Of a stretch of DNA of 64,000 nucleotides, positions 31,716 through 42,405 are shown in pieces. The stretch comes from Euborellia annulipes. Its lineage: Eukaryota; Arthropoda; Insecta; Dermaptera; Anisolabididae. The stretch's first letter is position 1; every line of letters begins with the position of its first letter. The stretch covers positions 29,390 through 93,389 of the forward strand of contig JAKCPI010021896.1 of NCBI GenBank assembly GCA_023213315.1, in the 5' to 3' direction. The translations under genes were made by a program, and so were the position numbers. The notes below the pieces were generated by a model. That model was not told where the DNA came from. It worked only from the letters and a program-made list of their open reading frames with translations, and did no database searches.

Positions 31716-31890
31716 AACAAGACATGTGAGTGTTTTTTTATTGGTGAGGCCAAACATCAGGTCGAGAGTCCGGTGGCCTGGTGCAATGGATAGCACGCCT
31801 ATGCCCTGGAAACGCGGAGATCCTGGGTTCGATTCTCGGGGGCCGTGGGATGTTTGGCCTCACCAATAAACAACACTCACATGTCTTGTT
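31716..31890 (+). mobile_element. Family E: tRNA-Arg-like head inside a 42-bp inverted repeat
   Basis: The arms AACAAGACATGTGAGTGTT ... GGTGAGGCCAAACATC (31716-31757) and their complement (31849-31890) enclose a tRNA-like segment with A box TGGTGCAATGGATAGC and B box GGGTTCGATTCTC. Single arms occur at 5445-5483 and 38220-38264. Not a working tRNA: the acceptor stem does not close. Confidence 0.75.
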
Positions 31891-31894
31891 GAAT

Positions 31895-32815
31895 ATATCT
31901 ATGACTTGTTAAGTCCGAATCGAGGTATTTTGAATACTATTATCTTATTCAAATATATAGATCTCGAAAAATATTTAACTATAATTAAAATTGTTATATA
32001 ATTAAATTTTTTTTTTTTGCTCTTAGATTTTTATAGAATACCTAACCATGTATAAGAAAAACAATGATAAATTTTTTTAATATAAGTGAGGGGATTTTCT
32101 CTCTAAGCACGATATTTATATAAATTGTCTGAAACCAGGTGTCTGAAAAATTGAGGCACTTGATTAAAGAACGGCGCAAATCGCCGAGAGCCCACCTGGC
32201 CAGGGGGGGAAAACCCGCACATCTAGTTTTATTAGAAATCTTTATAAAAACCAGATTAATATCCCCTAAAATATAACAACAAATTTAATAATATTTATAT
32301 TCGACAAGTGTAAAATAAATTTTTATATTAAATTTTTTAATCATTGAATATATCCTTAGATGAGGTTTTCTTTAAAAAAACATCACCAATGTGTTACGCT
32401 TTTTTTATTTTTTGTTGTTGAGAGACAATATAATATTTTGTTTACGACTTTTGCACTGTTGATGGATGACTTTGATCAAGGAAATGAAAATTCTGGGTTC
32501 TTTTTTTTTATTTTACAAAAATTTTGTTATTTTTGTTCCTCTTGTAATTGTTAAATACAGAGGCGTACCGAGATAAAATAATTAATAAGAATAAATAAAA
32601 AAAATATTTTTATTAGCATTAAAAATTTTTGTTTTTGTATTATTTAATAAAATGGGGGGGGATTAACCCTTAAACCTTTAATATTTTCTATGACTAATGA
32701 TGTAATATATATCTAATATATATAATAAGAGAAAGTAAAAATGAAATGGGAAAAACGTATGTATGTATGTAGGCCTATATTCTAAAGAAATCCACAATTT
32801 TCACTGAATCTATTT
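31895..32815. other. No gene; possible Helitron-like end
   Basis: CCACCTGGCCAGGGGGG ... CATCTAG at 32190-32226 followed by T resembles a Helitron 3' end. A+T-rich otherwise. Confidence 0.3.
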
Positions 32816-32822
32816 GAAACTA

Positions 32823-33771
32823 ACAAGGAGAGTACACGGTTGACTCGTCACCGATTTTGATCTCCTTTTATATGGTGAATCTATACTGAAAAATATTTGT
32901 ATCCTGATCAAACTTTTCGTCCAATGCGCCCTGTAACAATATTTTTTCTCATCTGAAATTTTAAAATCTGAAAAGGATTGTTATAAGGCTCAAAGAAAAG
33001 CATATCAACAAAAACATCAAATAGCGTAACGGGTAGAGGAGAGGGTTAGAAATCCAGGGATCCCAAGTTCAAAACTTGGGGTTGTCATTTTTTTTTTTTA
33101 GTATTATTTATTGAATAAAAAATAAATATTATATTTATATTATAAAAATATTTTATTTATATTTGCCAAATATTTATTACATATTTATACAGAAAACAAT
33201 GAATATTATACAATCAATTAGATATATAAATGAATAATTAAAATATAAAATAAGGCAGTAAGATGTAGAAAATTAATGTTTTTCTTTATGAAATATCAAA
33301 AGAAATATTTCGCCAATACATTTGCTGTCAACAGGAAGTGTCAGTTTAGTTAGTTTAGATATCTAATTGATTGTATAATATTCATTGTTTTCTGTATAAA
33401 TATGTAATATGTAATAAATATTTCGCAAATATAAATAAAATATTTTTATAATATAAATATAATATTTATTTTTTATACAATAAATAATACTAAAAAAAAA
33501 AAAAATGACAACCCCAAGTTTTGAACTTGGGATCCCTGGATTTCTAACCCTCTCCTCTACCCGTTACGCTATTAGCTTTAGTTGTTGATATGCTTTTCTT
33601 TGAGCCTTATAACAATCCTTTTCAGATTTTAAAATTTCAGATGAGAAAAAAAATTGTTACAGGGCGCATTGGACGAAAAGTTCGATCAGGATACAAATAT
33701 TTTTCAGTATAGATTCACCATATAAAAGGAGATCAAAATCGGTGACGAGTCAACCGTGTACTCTCCTTGTA
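32823..33771. repeat. Near-perfect 950-bp palindrome with a tRNA-like head in each arm
   Basis: The arms of about 395-410 bp start ACAAGGAGAGTACACGGTTG and end with its complement; the spacer is about 145 bp. Each arm has a tRNA-like stretch (GCGTAACGGGTAGAGG, then CAAGTTCAAAACTTGGG) followed by a T run that could stop Pol III. The arms differ by a 9-10 base insertion (right arm, near 33575) and point changes, so they are not an assembly mirror. No target duplication was found. Confidence 0.8.
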
Positions 33772-34020
33772 AGTAGACATATAGTACATGGACCAGAGAG
33801 TAACGTAGTAATAATTTGAATCTCTTAAATATTTTGGAAAAATAATTGTAATCAAATTTCTTCAATATGGGAACACAAAATCGACAAGTTGCCTTGGGAA
33901 TTAGAGAGACAGGTAGTTGCTCTGTGAGTCAGCTTTCCGGATATATGACATGTAGCCTTGGGAGGCGATAAGCAGCAGTTGAAAAAAGAAGAAAGCACGC
34001 ATAAGACTGACCCTTTAAAG

Positions 34021-34436
34021 CAGTGGTTCCCAACCTTTTGTAGCCTATCGCCCCCTTTCTGGGGGTTGAGAAATACCTATCGCCCCCATTTCATTTATCT
34101 CTACCCAAATCTTTTAAAAATCTAATATAATAATTTTATTTTTATGAAGAAAATAACAAGCGGTCAATCTTAATTTAATGAAAACAAAAGTGACATTTCG
34201 ATTCTAGATTGGAATTATCTTCAGACTTTTTTATTTTTATGACAATTTTTTGACCTCTTTTATACTGGCCATCTTCTAAATAGGAGATTTTTCTCTTTGA
34301 TTTTGTTTTTTAAATTTTAGTAAACTCTAATAATTTTTTCCCCTATGAATATTCATCGCCCCCAACTTATTTATTGCCCCCCTGATAACCCAAATCGCCC
34401 ACTTGGGGGCGATCGCCCCCAGGTTGGGAATCACTG
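34021..34436. mobile_element. hAT-like MITE
   Basis: The ends are CAGTGGTTCCCAACCTTTTG and CAGGTTGGGAATCACTG. The flanks CTTTAAAG/CTTTAAAC are an 8-bp duplication with one mismatch. A decayed hammerhead-like core (CTGAAGA, ATTC/GAAT stem, GAAA, TGTC) lies on the minus strand at 34190-34226. Confidence 0.85.
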
Positions 34437-34512
34437 CTTTAAACAGTCATAAATAGACCCAGGAATGAAAGTTAGAAGAAAACGCAGCCAGAATTTTTTT
34501 CTTTAAAAATAC

Positions 34513-34552
34513 AGCTGACGTTTCGGCTTTGGTCAAAGCCATCCTCGGAGCT
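34513..34552 (-). ncRNA. Hammerhead-like motif, core mutated
   Basis: AGCT, CCGAGGA (C in place of the invariant T), T, GGCTTT-GACC-AAAGCC, GAAA, CGTC, AGCT. Helix II is a perfect 6 bp. The right-arm partner (35090-35123) has lost half of helix II. Probably inactive. Confidence 0.4.
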
Positions 34553-35182
34553 ATAAACAACGAAACATTTTCTTTTATAAATATAGTTTAACAATCATTT
34601 TTCATTTTTACAATTCATACATTCGACATAGGTACTTTTTTATATCTTCAGACAGGCTCGGAATATATGTCAAGCTTTTATAGACAATTTTATTTACATT
34701 AAAGTTACAGTCAAAATTTTGTTATTGTTAGTCAGATTGGGAAGGATTTCCATCTTTTTTGACATATAAATATGAATTATTTTACAAATAAAATATCTAG
34801 GTTAGCTATTGTCTTTTAATTTGATTTATACTCTCCTGATGGAATTCGGGGTCGGACAATCTAATTGCTCGGTCAATCAAGTTAAAAATAAGATTTCTCT
34901 TATGAATCAATGGATGACATGAATAATAATTCAACACGCTGTCCGATTTTATTTCCTTCCTGTACCAATTTGTTTTGATATTTTCATTCAGTATAAATTG
35001 TAAAAATGATTTTTAAATTTATTTATTTATTAATTAAATTTAGTTTATAGTTAAATTATATTTATAAAATTAAATGTTTCGTTGTTTAAAGCTCCGAGGA
35101 TGGCTTTGACCGAAACGTCAGCTGCTAAAATATATTTTTAAAGAAAAAAATTCTGATGAATTCAGGAGATGAAAGAAACAGT

Positions 35183-35760
35183 ATTAACCGTAATTCAGGA
35201 AGTTTTTTCTTTTTGCAGGTTCTCAGGCAAACAGGTAATAAAGAAGACTTTATTTTAATTTGAAAATTTTAATGGAATAGACGACCAGTGTGCGCATTGT
35301 CCTGGTTTCGGCCACAAAGGACCATCGTCAGGCCTGTGAAAATAACATTAAATTGTCAACAGGGTATAGATCATAAGTAGAATATACAATTTTTTTGAAA
35401 TATTTTCAAAATTTGGCATAAATACGAAACATAATTGGAGATCGAAAATTTATGGGTATGTTTTTGAAAAATTAAAAATGTTTTTTAAGATTTTATTTTA
35501 TTTTATATATATATTTAATGAATTTAAGATTGTGTTGAAAATATTTCAAAAAAATTGTGTATTCTACTTATGATCTATACCCTGTTGACAATTTTATGTT
35601 ATTTTCACAGGCCTGACGATGGTCCTTTGTGGCCGAAGCCAGGACAATGCGCACACTGGTCGTCTATTCCATTAAAATTTTCAAATTAAAATAAAGTCTT
35701 CTTTATTACCTGTTTGCCTGAGAACCTGCAAAAAGAAAAAACTTCCTGTATTACGGTTAA
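35183..35760. repeat. Nested palindromic element with CTGACGA core
   Basis: The arms start TTAACCGTAATTCAGGAAG and end with the complement. The minus strand of the left arm has CTGACGA, T, GGTCC/GGCC, GAAAC, but no GTC cleavage site; the right arm has GAAG. A family related to, but distinct from, the AGCT-type hammerheads. Confidence 0.6.
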
Positions 35761-35849
35761 AAAAATTCTGGCTCCGTTTTCTTCTTTCATTCCTGATATA
35801 AATTCCACCAGCCATAAAATACCCTAATACTAATAAATAGACCCTTTTG

Positions 35850-36033
35850 TGCTGTGCCCAGTCGGTAGCCTCGATAATTCAAGATCCTTCCTTAACATCT
35901 TAACACTTGCATCATATCCCAAATTGGCAATAAAGGGGTCCAGGGGGCGCTGCCCCTTTTTATATATAAAAGGACAGACACATCAAGTAAATTTGATATA
36001 TTTTTTTTTTTTGTTTCTCATTTGAGAACTGAC
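35850..36033. other. Intron start of the inferred minus-strand gene; Helitron-like scrap
   Basis: GGGGTCCAGGGGGCGCTGCCCC at 35936-35957 resembles the Helitron-like piece at 15265-15295. The rest would be the beginning of the long first intron. Confidence 0.35.
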
Positions 36034-36193
36034 CTGACGTCGACGGGGTGAAAATCGCTAGTAGTAAAAGTGTTAAGACAATAACTCGTGGCGATCGTGA
36101 AGTGAGACCACCGCCGGTTGCCGACCCCGTTGAGAACATGAGCAATCTCCACCAGACGGGCATGTGTACTACTCTCCTATTCGCTGACACCAT
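36034..36193 (-). CDS. Inferred exon 1 (signal peptide) of an unrecognised minus-strand gene
   Basis: Minus strand, ATG at 36193-36191, the first ATG after a TATA box. It encodes 53 residues: a Trp/Arg-containing N-terminus, then Arg-Val followed by a hydrophobic run (VIVLTLLLLAIF) and PSTS, an uncleaved-anchor or late signal peptide. The exon ends TCAG/GTCAGT (GT at 36033-36032), leaving one base, G. Joined to the exon at 5798 this makes Ala and places the likely cleavage at STSA/HG. The exon and its upstream region are GC-rich unlike the neighbourhood. The 30-kb intron is long but filled with repeats, and intermediate exons are possible. A shorter start at the internal Met 11 or 19 is possible. 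Family not recognised. Confidence 0.5.
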
Positions 36194-36261
36194 TCGCACC
36201 ACCTGTAGAGAGGGTGCTGGCTAGCCACAGGCTATGGAACCCCTCCCTCTTGGGGGTTCCC

Positions 36262-36268
36262 TTTTATA
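36262..36268 (-). promoter_or_regulatory. TATA box of the inferred signal-peptide gene
   Basis: The minus strand reads GATATAAAAGGG, with TATAAAA at 36268-36262. A start site about 30 bases downstream (near 36237) would give a short 5' UTR with no upstream ATG. A palindrome GAATGCGC ... GCGCATTC lies at 36325-36352, about 60-90 bases upstream. Confidence 0.45.
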
Positions 36269-36429
36269 TCGCGGGATTCTCAACAGCAACAGGCAGGCGC
36301 TTCATGCACCCCCCCTCCCCATTGAATGCGCAAAGGGGATCAAGCGCATTCCCCTCCCTCCCCCCCTATACACTCGCCTACAACTAAAATCTCAAACTAT
36401 ACCCTCACCTACACAATAATTTATAGGGA

Positions 36430-36950
36430 TTTGATTGCAAGAAACTACTAAATTTTGATTAGAATAAAATTGGCATTTACGAAAAATATCGTTTTTCTAT
36501 CAAGGGGGGAGGTTATTTATTCATATTTTTCTTTAATCCAATTAAATAGGACAAATGAATGCGTTCTGAACTTAGATTTTTTACTAAATAAGTTCCAATG
36601 ACGTATTCGTTCTCCCCTCTCCCCCAGCCAGAAAATATCAAAACAATATACCCTAATCACCAAGATTATACTAATTTAACCACTGGAGGATTTCTAGAGC
36701 TTGACAATCTCTTGAATACAGACAGAATAGTAAAAGAGTGTTATGAATTCATGAGGCTCTGGGAAAATTCAAATTTTAGGCCCTATTTACATTGTAAATG
36801 CTCCTTACCCTTTTGATTTATTTCTGAGCTTTTTTTTTTATTTAATAAATAGTCTTTTCGGCCTCTTTTTTGTCAATGTATGAATTTTCACGGGATAATT
36901 TTATTATTAATAATTAATCGACTTTAATATTACTTTCTCTTACTTATATG
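36430..36950. other. No supported gene
   Basis: A plus-strand open stretch at 36598-36816 follows a pyrimidine-rich CCCCCAG, but I do not recognise the peptide and the donor is weak. Confidence 0.3.
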
Positions 36951-36954
36951 CATA

Positions 36955-37080
36955 TAGGAATGAAACGATACGAGTAAATACAAGTACTTACTCGATACTT
37001 TTCTTTCGATACCAAGTACTTTTGGAATCGATACTTTGGTATCGAGTACCAAGTAAGTATCGATACTCGGTCCAGGTACG
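36955..37080. repeat. Short element rich in GTATCGAT-type palindromes
   Basis: GATACTT, CGATACC, GGTATCGAGTACC and GTATCGATACT recur in alternating orientation. A related stretch (GTATCGATACCAGTAAAG) is near 47898. Probably a small MITE; borders not resolved. Confidence 0.45.
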
Positions 37081-37289
37081 CGATGATTAGTTTGGTTGGA
37101 TGAACATTTACGTCCATTTGTTCTTGTTTACAATAGAAATAAGTGGAATAGTTTGTACCACTGTATTATTTTTGGGTAGATCCTCAAAAACTGAATTTTT
37201 TTCTTAGTCATCGTTTTTTTTTTCAATAAATTGATGTTTCATGGCTCTAGAGATTTAATCAAGATTCGGAGGAACTTTGCAGCCAGGAG

Positions 37290-37510
37290 ATTAAATAAAA
37301 AATTTTTTATTTAATTGCTATTCGCAAACGTTTCGGGCGCCAATCACGACCTTCATCAGGGCAAATATTATCAATTATACACGATCTTCGGTATTTTAAT
37401 ATTTATTGCAATTAAATGTACAATTTCTTTTACTTTGATATGTACAAAAATATTATCATATACTTGCTACTCGGAGGTCTCCGATGATGAAGGTCGTGAT
37501 TCGTGACCGT
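37290..37510. repeat. Inverted-repeat element with canonical CTGATGA core
   Basis: AATCACGACCTTCATCA (left) pairs with TGATGAAGGTCGTGATT (right). The minus strand at 37323-37363 reads CTGATGA, AGGTCGTGATTGGCGCCC, GAAACGTTTGCG. This keeps the textbook core sequence, but helix II is poorly paired. Confidence 0.5.
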
Positions 37511-37519
37511 ATCTCTATA

Positions 37520-38140
37520 TACCGTATATGGGTCATTCCATGCCAAATCGACAAATTTTTTTCCTGACCCCCGCGGATTTCGCTGAAAATTTCCTATCTT
37601 TTTTCTACCCCTTAAAAGACATTTTTGAGAATTTTTCAAATTTTTTTACCCAACTAAAAAAAAGTTATGGATTTTTGATAAAAATTGCTCTTTTTTTTTC
37701 AAATAACTATAACAATTTAAAATTGATATTTCGAAACTTCGCAAGGCTATAAAAATTTTGTTTTTTAATGTAGAAAAAAATATAAAAATTATTTCAGAAG
37801 CCCGGATATATGAAATATTTCAGTTTTTTTTTTGAAAAAACCATAATTTTAATCCGACCATTTTTTTTTTTAACTCAAAATAAACTTCAACTAATACTAC
37901 AATTATCCCCCCTAATTTCAAGATGTGCCGATGATTGCTTCTATTTTTTTTTTTTGGTTATAAAAAAATTTTTCTTGAAATTTGGTTTATTTTTTACGTA
38001 ACTTTTTTATGAAATTTTTTCCAGCTTTCTCGTGAAACTTTAGAAGTTGAAAAATGATATTTTATTCGAAAATTTTAAGTTATCATACTAAAAATTGTTT
38101 TTTTTTCAGTCTCGTACTTTACTAAAAAAAACAAACAATT
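37520..38140. other. A/T-rich repeat-like stretch starting GGGTCATTCCATGCC
   Basis: The start GTCATTCCATGCCAAATCGA resembles the outer ends of the palindrome at 61681-63921. Homopolymer-rich; no gene. Confidence 0.35.
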
Positions 38141-38219
38141 TTTAGTCCCACCAGATTTTTTTAAAATCAATTCACTAGCTCCTCAAACAGTATCTTTATA
38201 TTATTAAAGAATAGCTAAA

Positions 38220-38275
38220 TGGGATGTTTGGCCTCATCAATAAAAACACTCACATGTCTTGTTAAAAAAAAAAAA
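38220..38275 (+). repeat. Family E right-arm fragment
   Basis: GGGATGTTTGGCCTCATCAA then ACACTCACATGTCTTGTT and an A run match the right arm of 31716-31890. The head is missing. Confidence 0.6.
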
Positions 38276-38836
38276 AAAATTATTAAAGAATAGATGCAAT
38301 TCCTTTATAAAGGTAGATAAATCCTCAAAAATGATAAAAACAATCAGCCCTTGGAGGTAGAATATTATTTTATCCGTATGTGCAGTCAACTGCTAATTTT
38401 AATAGTAAAGTTTTTAATAAAATACAACAAAAATAAATTATTTTAAAATACCCTTTAAAAATAAACAGAATTAGATTTGTATTTATTTAATCTGGATTTA
38501 ATTTTCAGAGATAAAATAATTTCACAATTTTATAGAACTGTCTTTTTAAATCCTAAACACGTGTAGATAGCTAAGGCCATTTAGGGGTTTATTAGATGGT
38601 GATTGATGGCCACCCTTCAAAGGCAAGAGAGTTGAGTCACCAAGCTCTTTGTCGTTAAGGAGGTGTAGGAGCGACGTCTAAACGTACTTTTAAAAAAACT
38701 AGACTATTATAAGGAATTTTTCAATGCGTTTTTTTTTTTTAAATGAATCAAATTCATAAGGAATTATTGGGGCAGAAAATTTTAATGACATTAAAAAATT
38801 AAGAAAATTAATTTTTTGTTGTCAAGCAAATAGAAA

Positions 38837-39522
38837 AAATCTGGTGTGACTGGCGCCAGCACACAACTTTCTCTTACCTTCGGTAATCGAAAGTTGTGCA
38901 CTGTGCTTGTCACACCAGATTTTCGTGTCGACATGTATTTAGTTTCCGACAGTAGGGTACAATTGAATTCAAGATGTAAAATTTATAAGTATGGGAAAAT
39001 ATTTATATTTTGTTACCATGGCAACCATTTCTCCTATCCTTCCCTATGAAATACAAGAGTAAAGTGGTCTTCAGAAGATTTCAATCGCAAAATGAGAATA
39101 TACATTTTAAAGAGCATCTAAAAAATAATTGATTTTTGAATTTTAAAAAAAATCGTTGGAGCAAATTTTGAGAAAATCGAAAAAAACTGAAAAAGTACAT
39201 CAGTAAAGTACTAGTACTCTTTGGCCGATTTTGATTAAAAGCTTATTTTTCCGGTCCCGGGGGTGTTTAACTTAAATATAAAATTTCAACCTCATAGCTC
39301 AATTCCTTCATGCTTAAAATTGAACACACACACACACACCCACACACCCACACACCCACACACCCACACACAGACAGACCATGTCGCGAAAACCACTTTT
39401 TTGGATTCAGGGGACCTCAAAACGTGAAGATCCATCAAAATCTCGACATCGAATTTTTGACATGAATCCAATACTTTCTCTCTATATATATATTACATAT
39501 ATACATAGGTAGAGAAAGTAAA
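38837..39522 (+). mobile_element. Family A repeat, full length
   Basis: Both hairpins are intact; the central microsatellite is an (ACACCC)n-type array at about 39325-39372. Confidence 0.85.
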
Positions 39523-39772
39523 AGCAATCTGTTTCAAGAATCTTAAATTTTTTTTTTAAATTTGAAAACGAATTTATTGTTATTATTAATCACATATTAA
39601 TTGAGAAAATTTTAAAATAAAATTGGTAGATATATTGTATTTAAAAATTATGTGTGAAATAGTTCAGCACTCTTGCAAAAGGTGGCAGGCTAGTCTAATA
39701 GCCTATCCCCTATTAGCCTATATTTATTTATTTATTTAATCAACTGCATAGGGCTATATACCCCTCTTGGTG

Positions 39773-39992
39773 TACAGTGTGAGACAATATTAAGTCCCAC
39801 CCATGGGTTTTCTACTTGTGAGATTATTTCATTGAATTAAAAAAATATTATATATTTTTGAATGGCAACTTTCATGGTTTAAACCTAGGAAATTTCCAAT
39901 AAAGATTTTCATTTTCTTTTATAAAAACAATGAAATAATCACAAGTAGAAAAAGCATGGGTGGGACTTAATATTGTCCCTCACTGTACATGA
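39773..39992. mobile_element. MITE-H, intact, Tc1/mariner-like
   Basis: The ends TACAGTGTGAGACAATATTA and TAATATTGTCCCTCACTGTA are inverted copies bounded by TA. The arms continue through AAGTCCCACCCATG. It preserves the uninserted sequence AAATAATCAC that is split by the CACTA-like element at 47-1232. Confidence 0.8.
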
Positions 39993-39999
39993 GGTAAAA

Positions 40000-40094
40000 T
40001 CAGACAATTCAAAGGCAAAACGCGAGCCGCCGAACATCAGTATCAGGTCCTTATTTATATACCGGTATTTATATGCTTTTATAATAGATACATA
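40000..40094. other. Short A+T-rich spacer
   Basis: Nothing recognised between MITE-H and the SINE head. Confidence 0.3.
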
Positions 40095-40206
40095 ATATAT
40101 TGGTATCCAAATGGCTTAAATAAACTCATCGGACTGCCTGGGGCCCGTCCCGCGACTCTTGGTATACGAGGCTAGAACGCTAACCCCTATACAAAGCCCG
40201 AGGCCC
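40095..40206 (-). mobile_element. SINE-1 head, body missing
   Basis: The minus strand has the tRNA-like head and half of the TTTGGATACCAA hairpin. The B box is damaged (GGACGGGCCC). Confidence 0.6.
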
Positions 40207-40209
40207 AAG

Positions 40210-40760
40210 GAATGTTTATGAAACAAAATGAGATATAAAGATTCCTTCTTCCTCAAGAAACATCCTCATGGATATTAGACAATAATAGAAGGGGGGGGGG
40301 TCCTGTTGGTCAAATCCCTCGAAGGCTCACCTTTTAATTGACAAAAATTAGTCAATTTAAATTTGATTTCTATTAAATAAAATTCTATTATCTCAAAAGA
40401 ATGGAATTTTCAAAATAATCTACTTACAAATAGGCGAATCAGGTTTAGATTAGAGTTTTAATGAAATTTGTACTCCGTTTCGAATAGAATTATGACTTGG
40501 CCCTCTTTCTCCTCTCTCTCGCCCTTTGTCTTATCTCTCCATACACGAGTGTATATCACGTGGCTTACTTCCTTCTTAGTTTAGCCACAATTTCAAGCAG
40601 CAGACAATTATTTACCTATACATTTATCTATGGTGACGTTATTATCGAGGGCTTAATATAACAACACTTGCTAAAGTTTTATTTTATTGAATCAATTCAG
40701 CAAGAAGGAAAGTCTCTACTTTCAAAGGGGCTGGTTAAACGATAGATGGCAATAGAAAAA
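40210..40760. other. No gene seen
   Basis: No supported feature. Confidence 0.3.
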
Positions 40761-40765
40761 AAATA

Positions 40766-41245
40766 TGGTGTGACTGGTCGCACAGTACGAAACTTTCTCT
40801 TACTTTCGGTAATCGAAAGTTGTGTTCTGTGCTTGTCACACCAGATTTTTTGTGTTCAGATATATTTAGTTACATTTGAATTCAAGATGTAAAATTTATA
40901 AGTATGGGAAAATATTTATATTTTGTTACCATGGCAACCATTTCTCCTATCTTTTCTATGGAGTACAAGAGTAAAGTGGTCTTCATAAGATTTCAAGGGC
41001 AAAATGAGAATATATATTTTAAAGAGCATCTAAAAAATAATTTATTTTTGAATTTTAATCAAAAACGTTGTAGCGAATTTTGAAAAAATCAGAAAAAACT
41101 GAAAAAGTGCATCAGTAAAGTACTAGTACTTTTTAACAGATTTTGTTCAAAATCCTCGTGTCAGGTCTCAGAAGGGTGTCTAACTCAAATATAAAATTTC
41201 AACCTCATAGCTCGTTTGGTTCTTGAGATATTGTGTTCACAAACA
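40766..41245 (+). mobile_element. Family A repeat, 3' part replaced
   Basis: The 5' hairpin and body are present up to GAGATATTGTGTTCACAAAC. After that comes a 5S-like segment and unrelated sequence. GTAAGAGAAAATAAAA reappears at 41841-41856, so the copy may have been split by an insertion of about 600 bp. Confidence 0.75.
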
Positions 41246-41261
41246 CACAAGAAGAGTAACA

Positions 41262-41340
41262 GTCACCACAATCAATGCGGTTAAGTGATGCCAAGCACGG
41301 CGAAAGCTCGGGATTGGTGACCCCGAGCAATCAGCTTGTG
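41262..41340 (+). other. Segment resembling the 5S rRNA internal promoter
   Basis: GGTTAAGTGATGCCAAGCAC ... GGGATTGGTGACC recalls the 5S box A (AGTTAAGC) and box C (GGATGGGTGACC) with similar spacing (44 versus about 42 bases). The rest of 5S is absent. It could come from a 5S-derived SINE head or be coincidence. Confidence 0.3.
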
Positions 41341-41859
41341 GAACTTCCCCCCCCCCCCCCCCGGTAACCATTGATACTATACAGATGCATAACAAAATAG
41401 AAAAATACAAGAATTTGATAAAAAATAAAGTATATTTTTTCTCATAATGAGTTCATCTCAATAAATGAGAATTATGATGGAAATTTAAAAAACGATAATG
41501 AATACAACTTAATCTTTGAATAACTTTTAAGGGGTTGAATTTATCGAACAAAGTATTCAGACCTTTTTTGTAGAGCGTTAAATTTCCTACAAAATATGTT
41601 CTGACGGTATTTTTAGGTATATTTGTTTCAGTGGAATATAAATAAACTGCAAAAAGTGCAAAAATCCCATGTTATTTAAATTGGAAATGGATTATGATTT
41701 ACGCACGGTTTAATATGAATATTAAGGGTTGATATGGGTCTGATATTTTTTTTAGGTCAAAACCTAAAAATTTAGAGGGCGTTTGCAGCATGAAATGCAA
41801 TTTGGGAAATAACGGACACCCTAATATATATACTTATATAGGTAAGAGAAAATAAAATA

Positions 41860-42400
41860 CTCAGAGAAATGTTATGGCAACATGATTAAAAGAACACGAG
41901 GGCGGGTGGCGCTGCTAGTTAATTGCACTAACAGAATATAAAATTTTAAATAAATTCTCTTTAAAAATTTCGCTCCAAAATTGAAACAATAAAAATAAAT
42001 GAATTTAATATCCATTGAATATTTTAATATTATTAACAACAACAACAACAAATTGTTGTTTATTAAAATTAATATTTTTAATAAAACCAAAATATATTCT
42101 AATTTGAATTTTTTTAGATATAATAATAGTATATAATAACAGTAACATTAACGCGTTGAATAGTTTCTTAACTTGTCTGAATAAATTTTCAATTAACGGC
42201 ATCAAATTAATTTCTAATCATATTATATATTATTATAGTCTGATTATTTATATATTATTAAAATTTCAATTCGCAATTTGAAACATTTGGAGCAATGGTG
42301 ATAATAATAATAATAATTGAATGAAAATAATTAAGTAAAATGATTATTCAATTTTAATTTCATTTTTGATGACACATGACATTAATGTTGTCATTCCCCC
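41860..42400. other. A+T-rich; possible Helitron-like end
   Basis: GGGCGGGTGGCGCTGCTAG at 41900-41918 followed by TT resembles the Helitron-like end at 59340. The remainder is very A+T-rich with an (AAC)n stretch at 42040. Confidence 0.35.
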
Positions 42401-42405
42401 TCCCC

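Larger units (their letters stand above)
34447..35846. mobile_element. Composite inverted-repeat element with 12-bp duplication and hammerhead-like arms
   Basis: ATAAATAGACCC lies at both borders (about 34449-34460 and 35835-35846). Inside, GGAATGAAAGTTAG ... GCTGACGTTTCGGC pairs with its complement. The 3' side ends AATTCCACCAGCCATAAAATA, which also ends the copy at 52336-52560. A second palindrome (35183-35760) is inserted near the right end. No protein remains. The hammerhead core, tail and duplication suggest a Penelope-like or retrozyme-like retroelement; this is inference. Confidence 0.6.

Noticed and set aside
36598..36816. 72-codon plus-strand frame after a CCCCCAG
   Set aside because: No recognisable motif and a weak donor.
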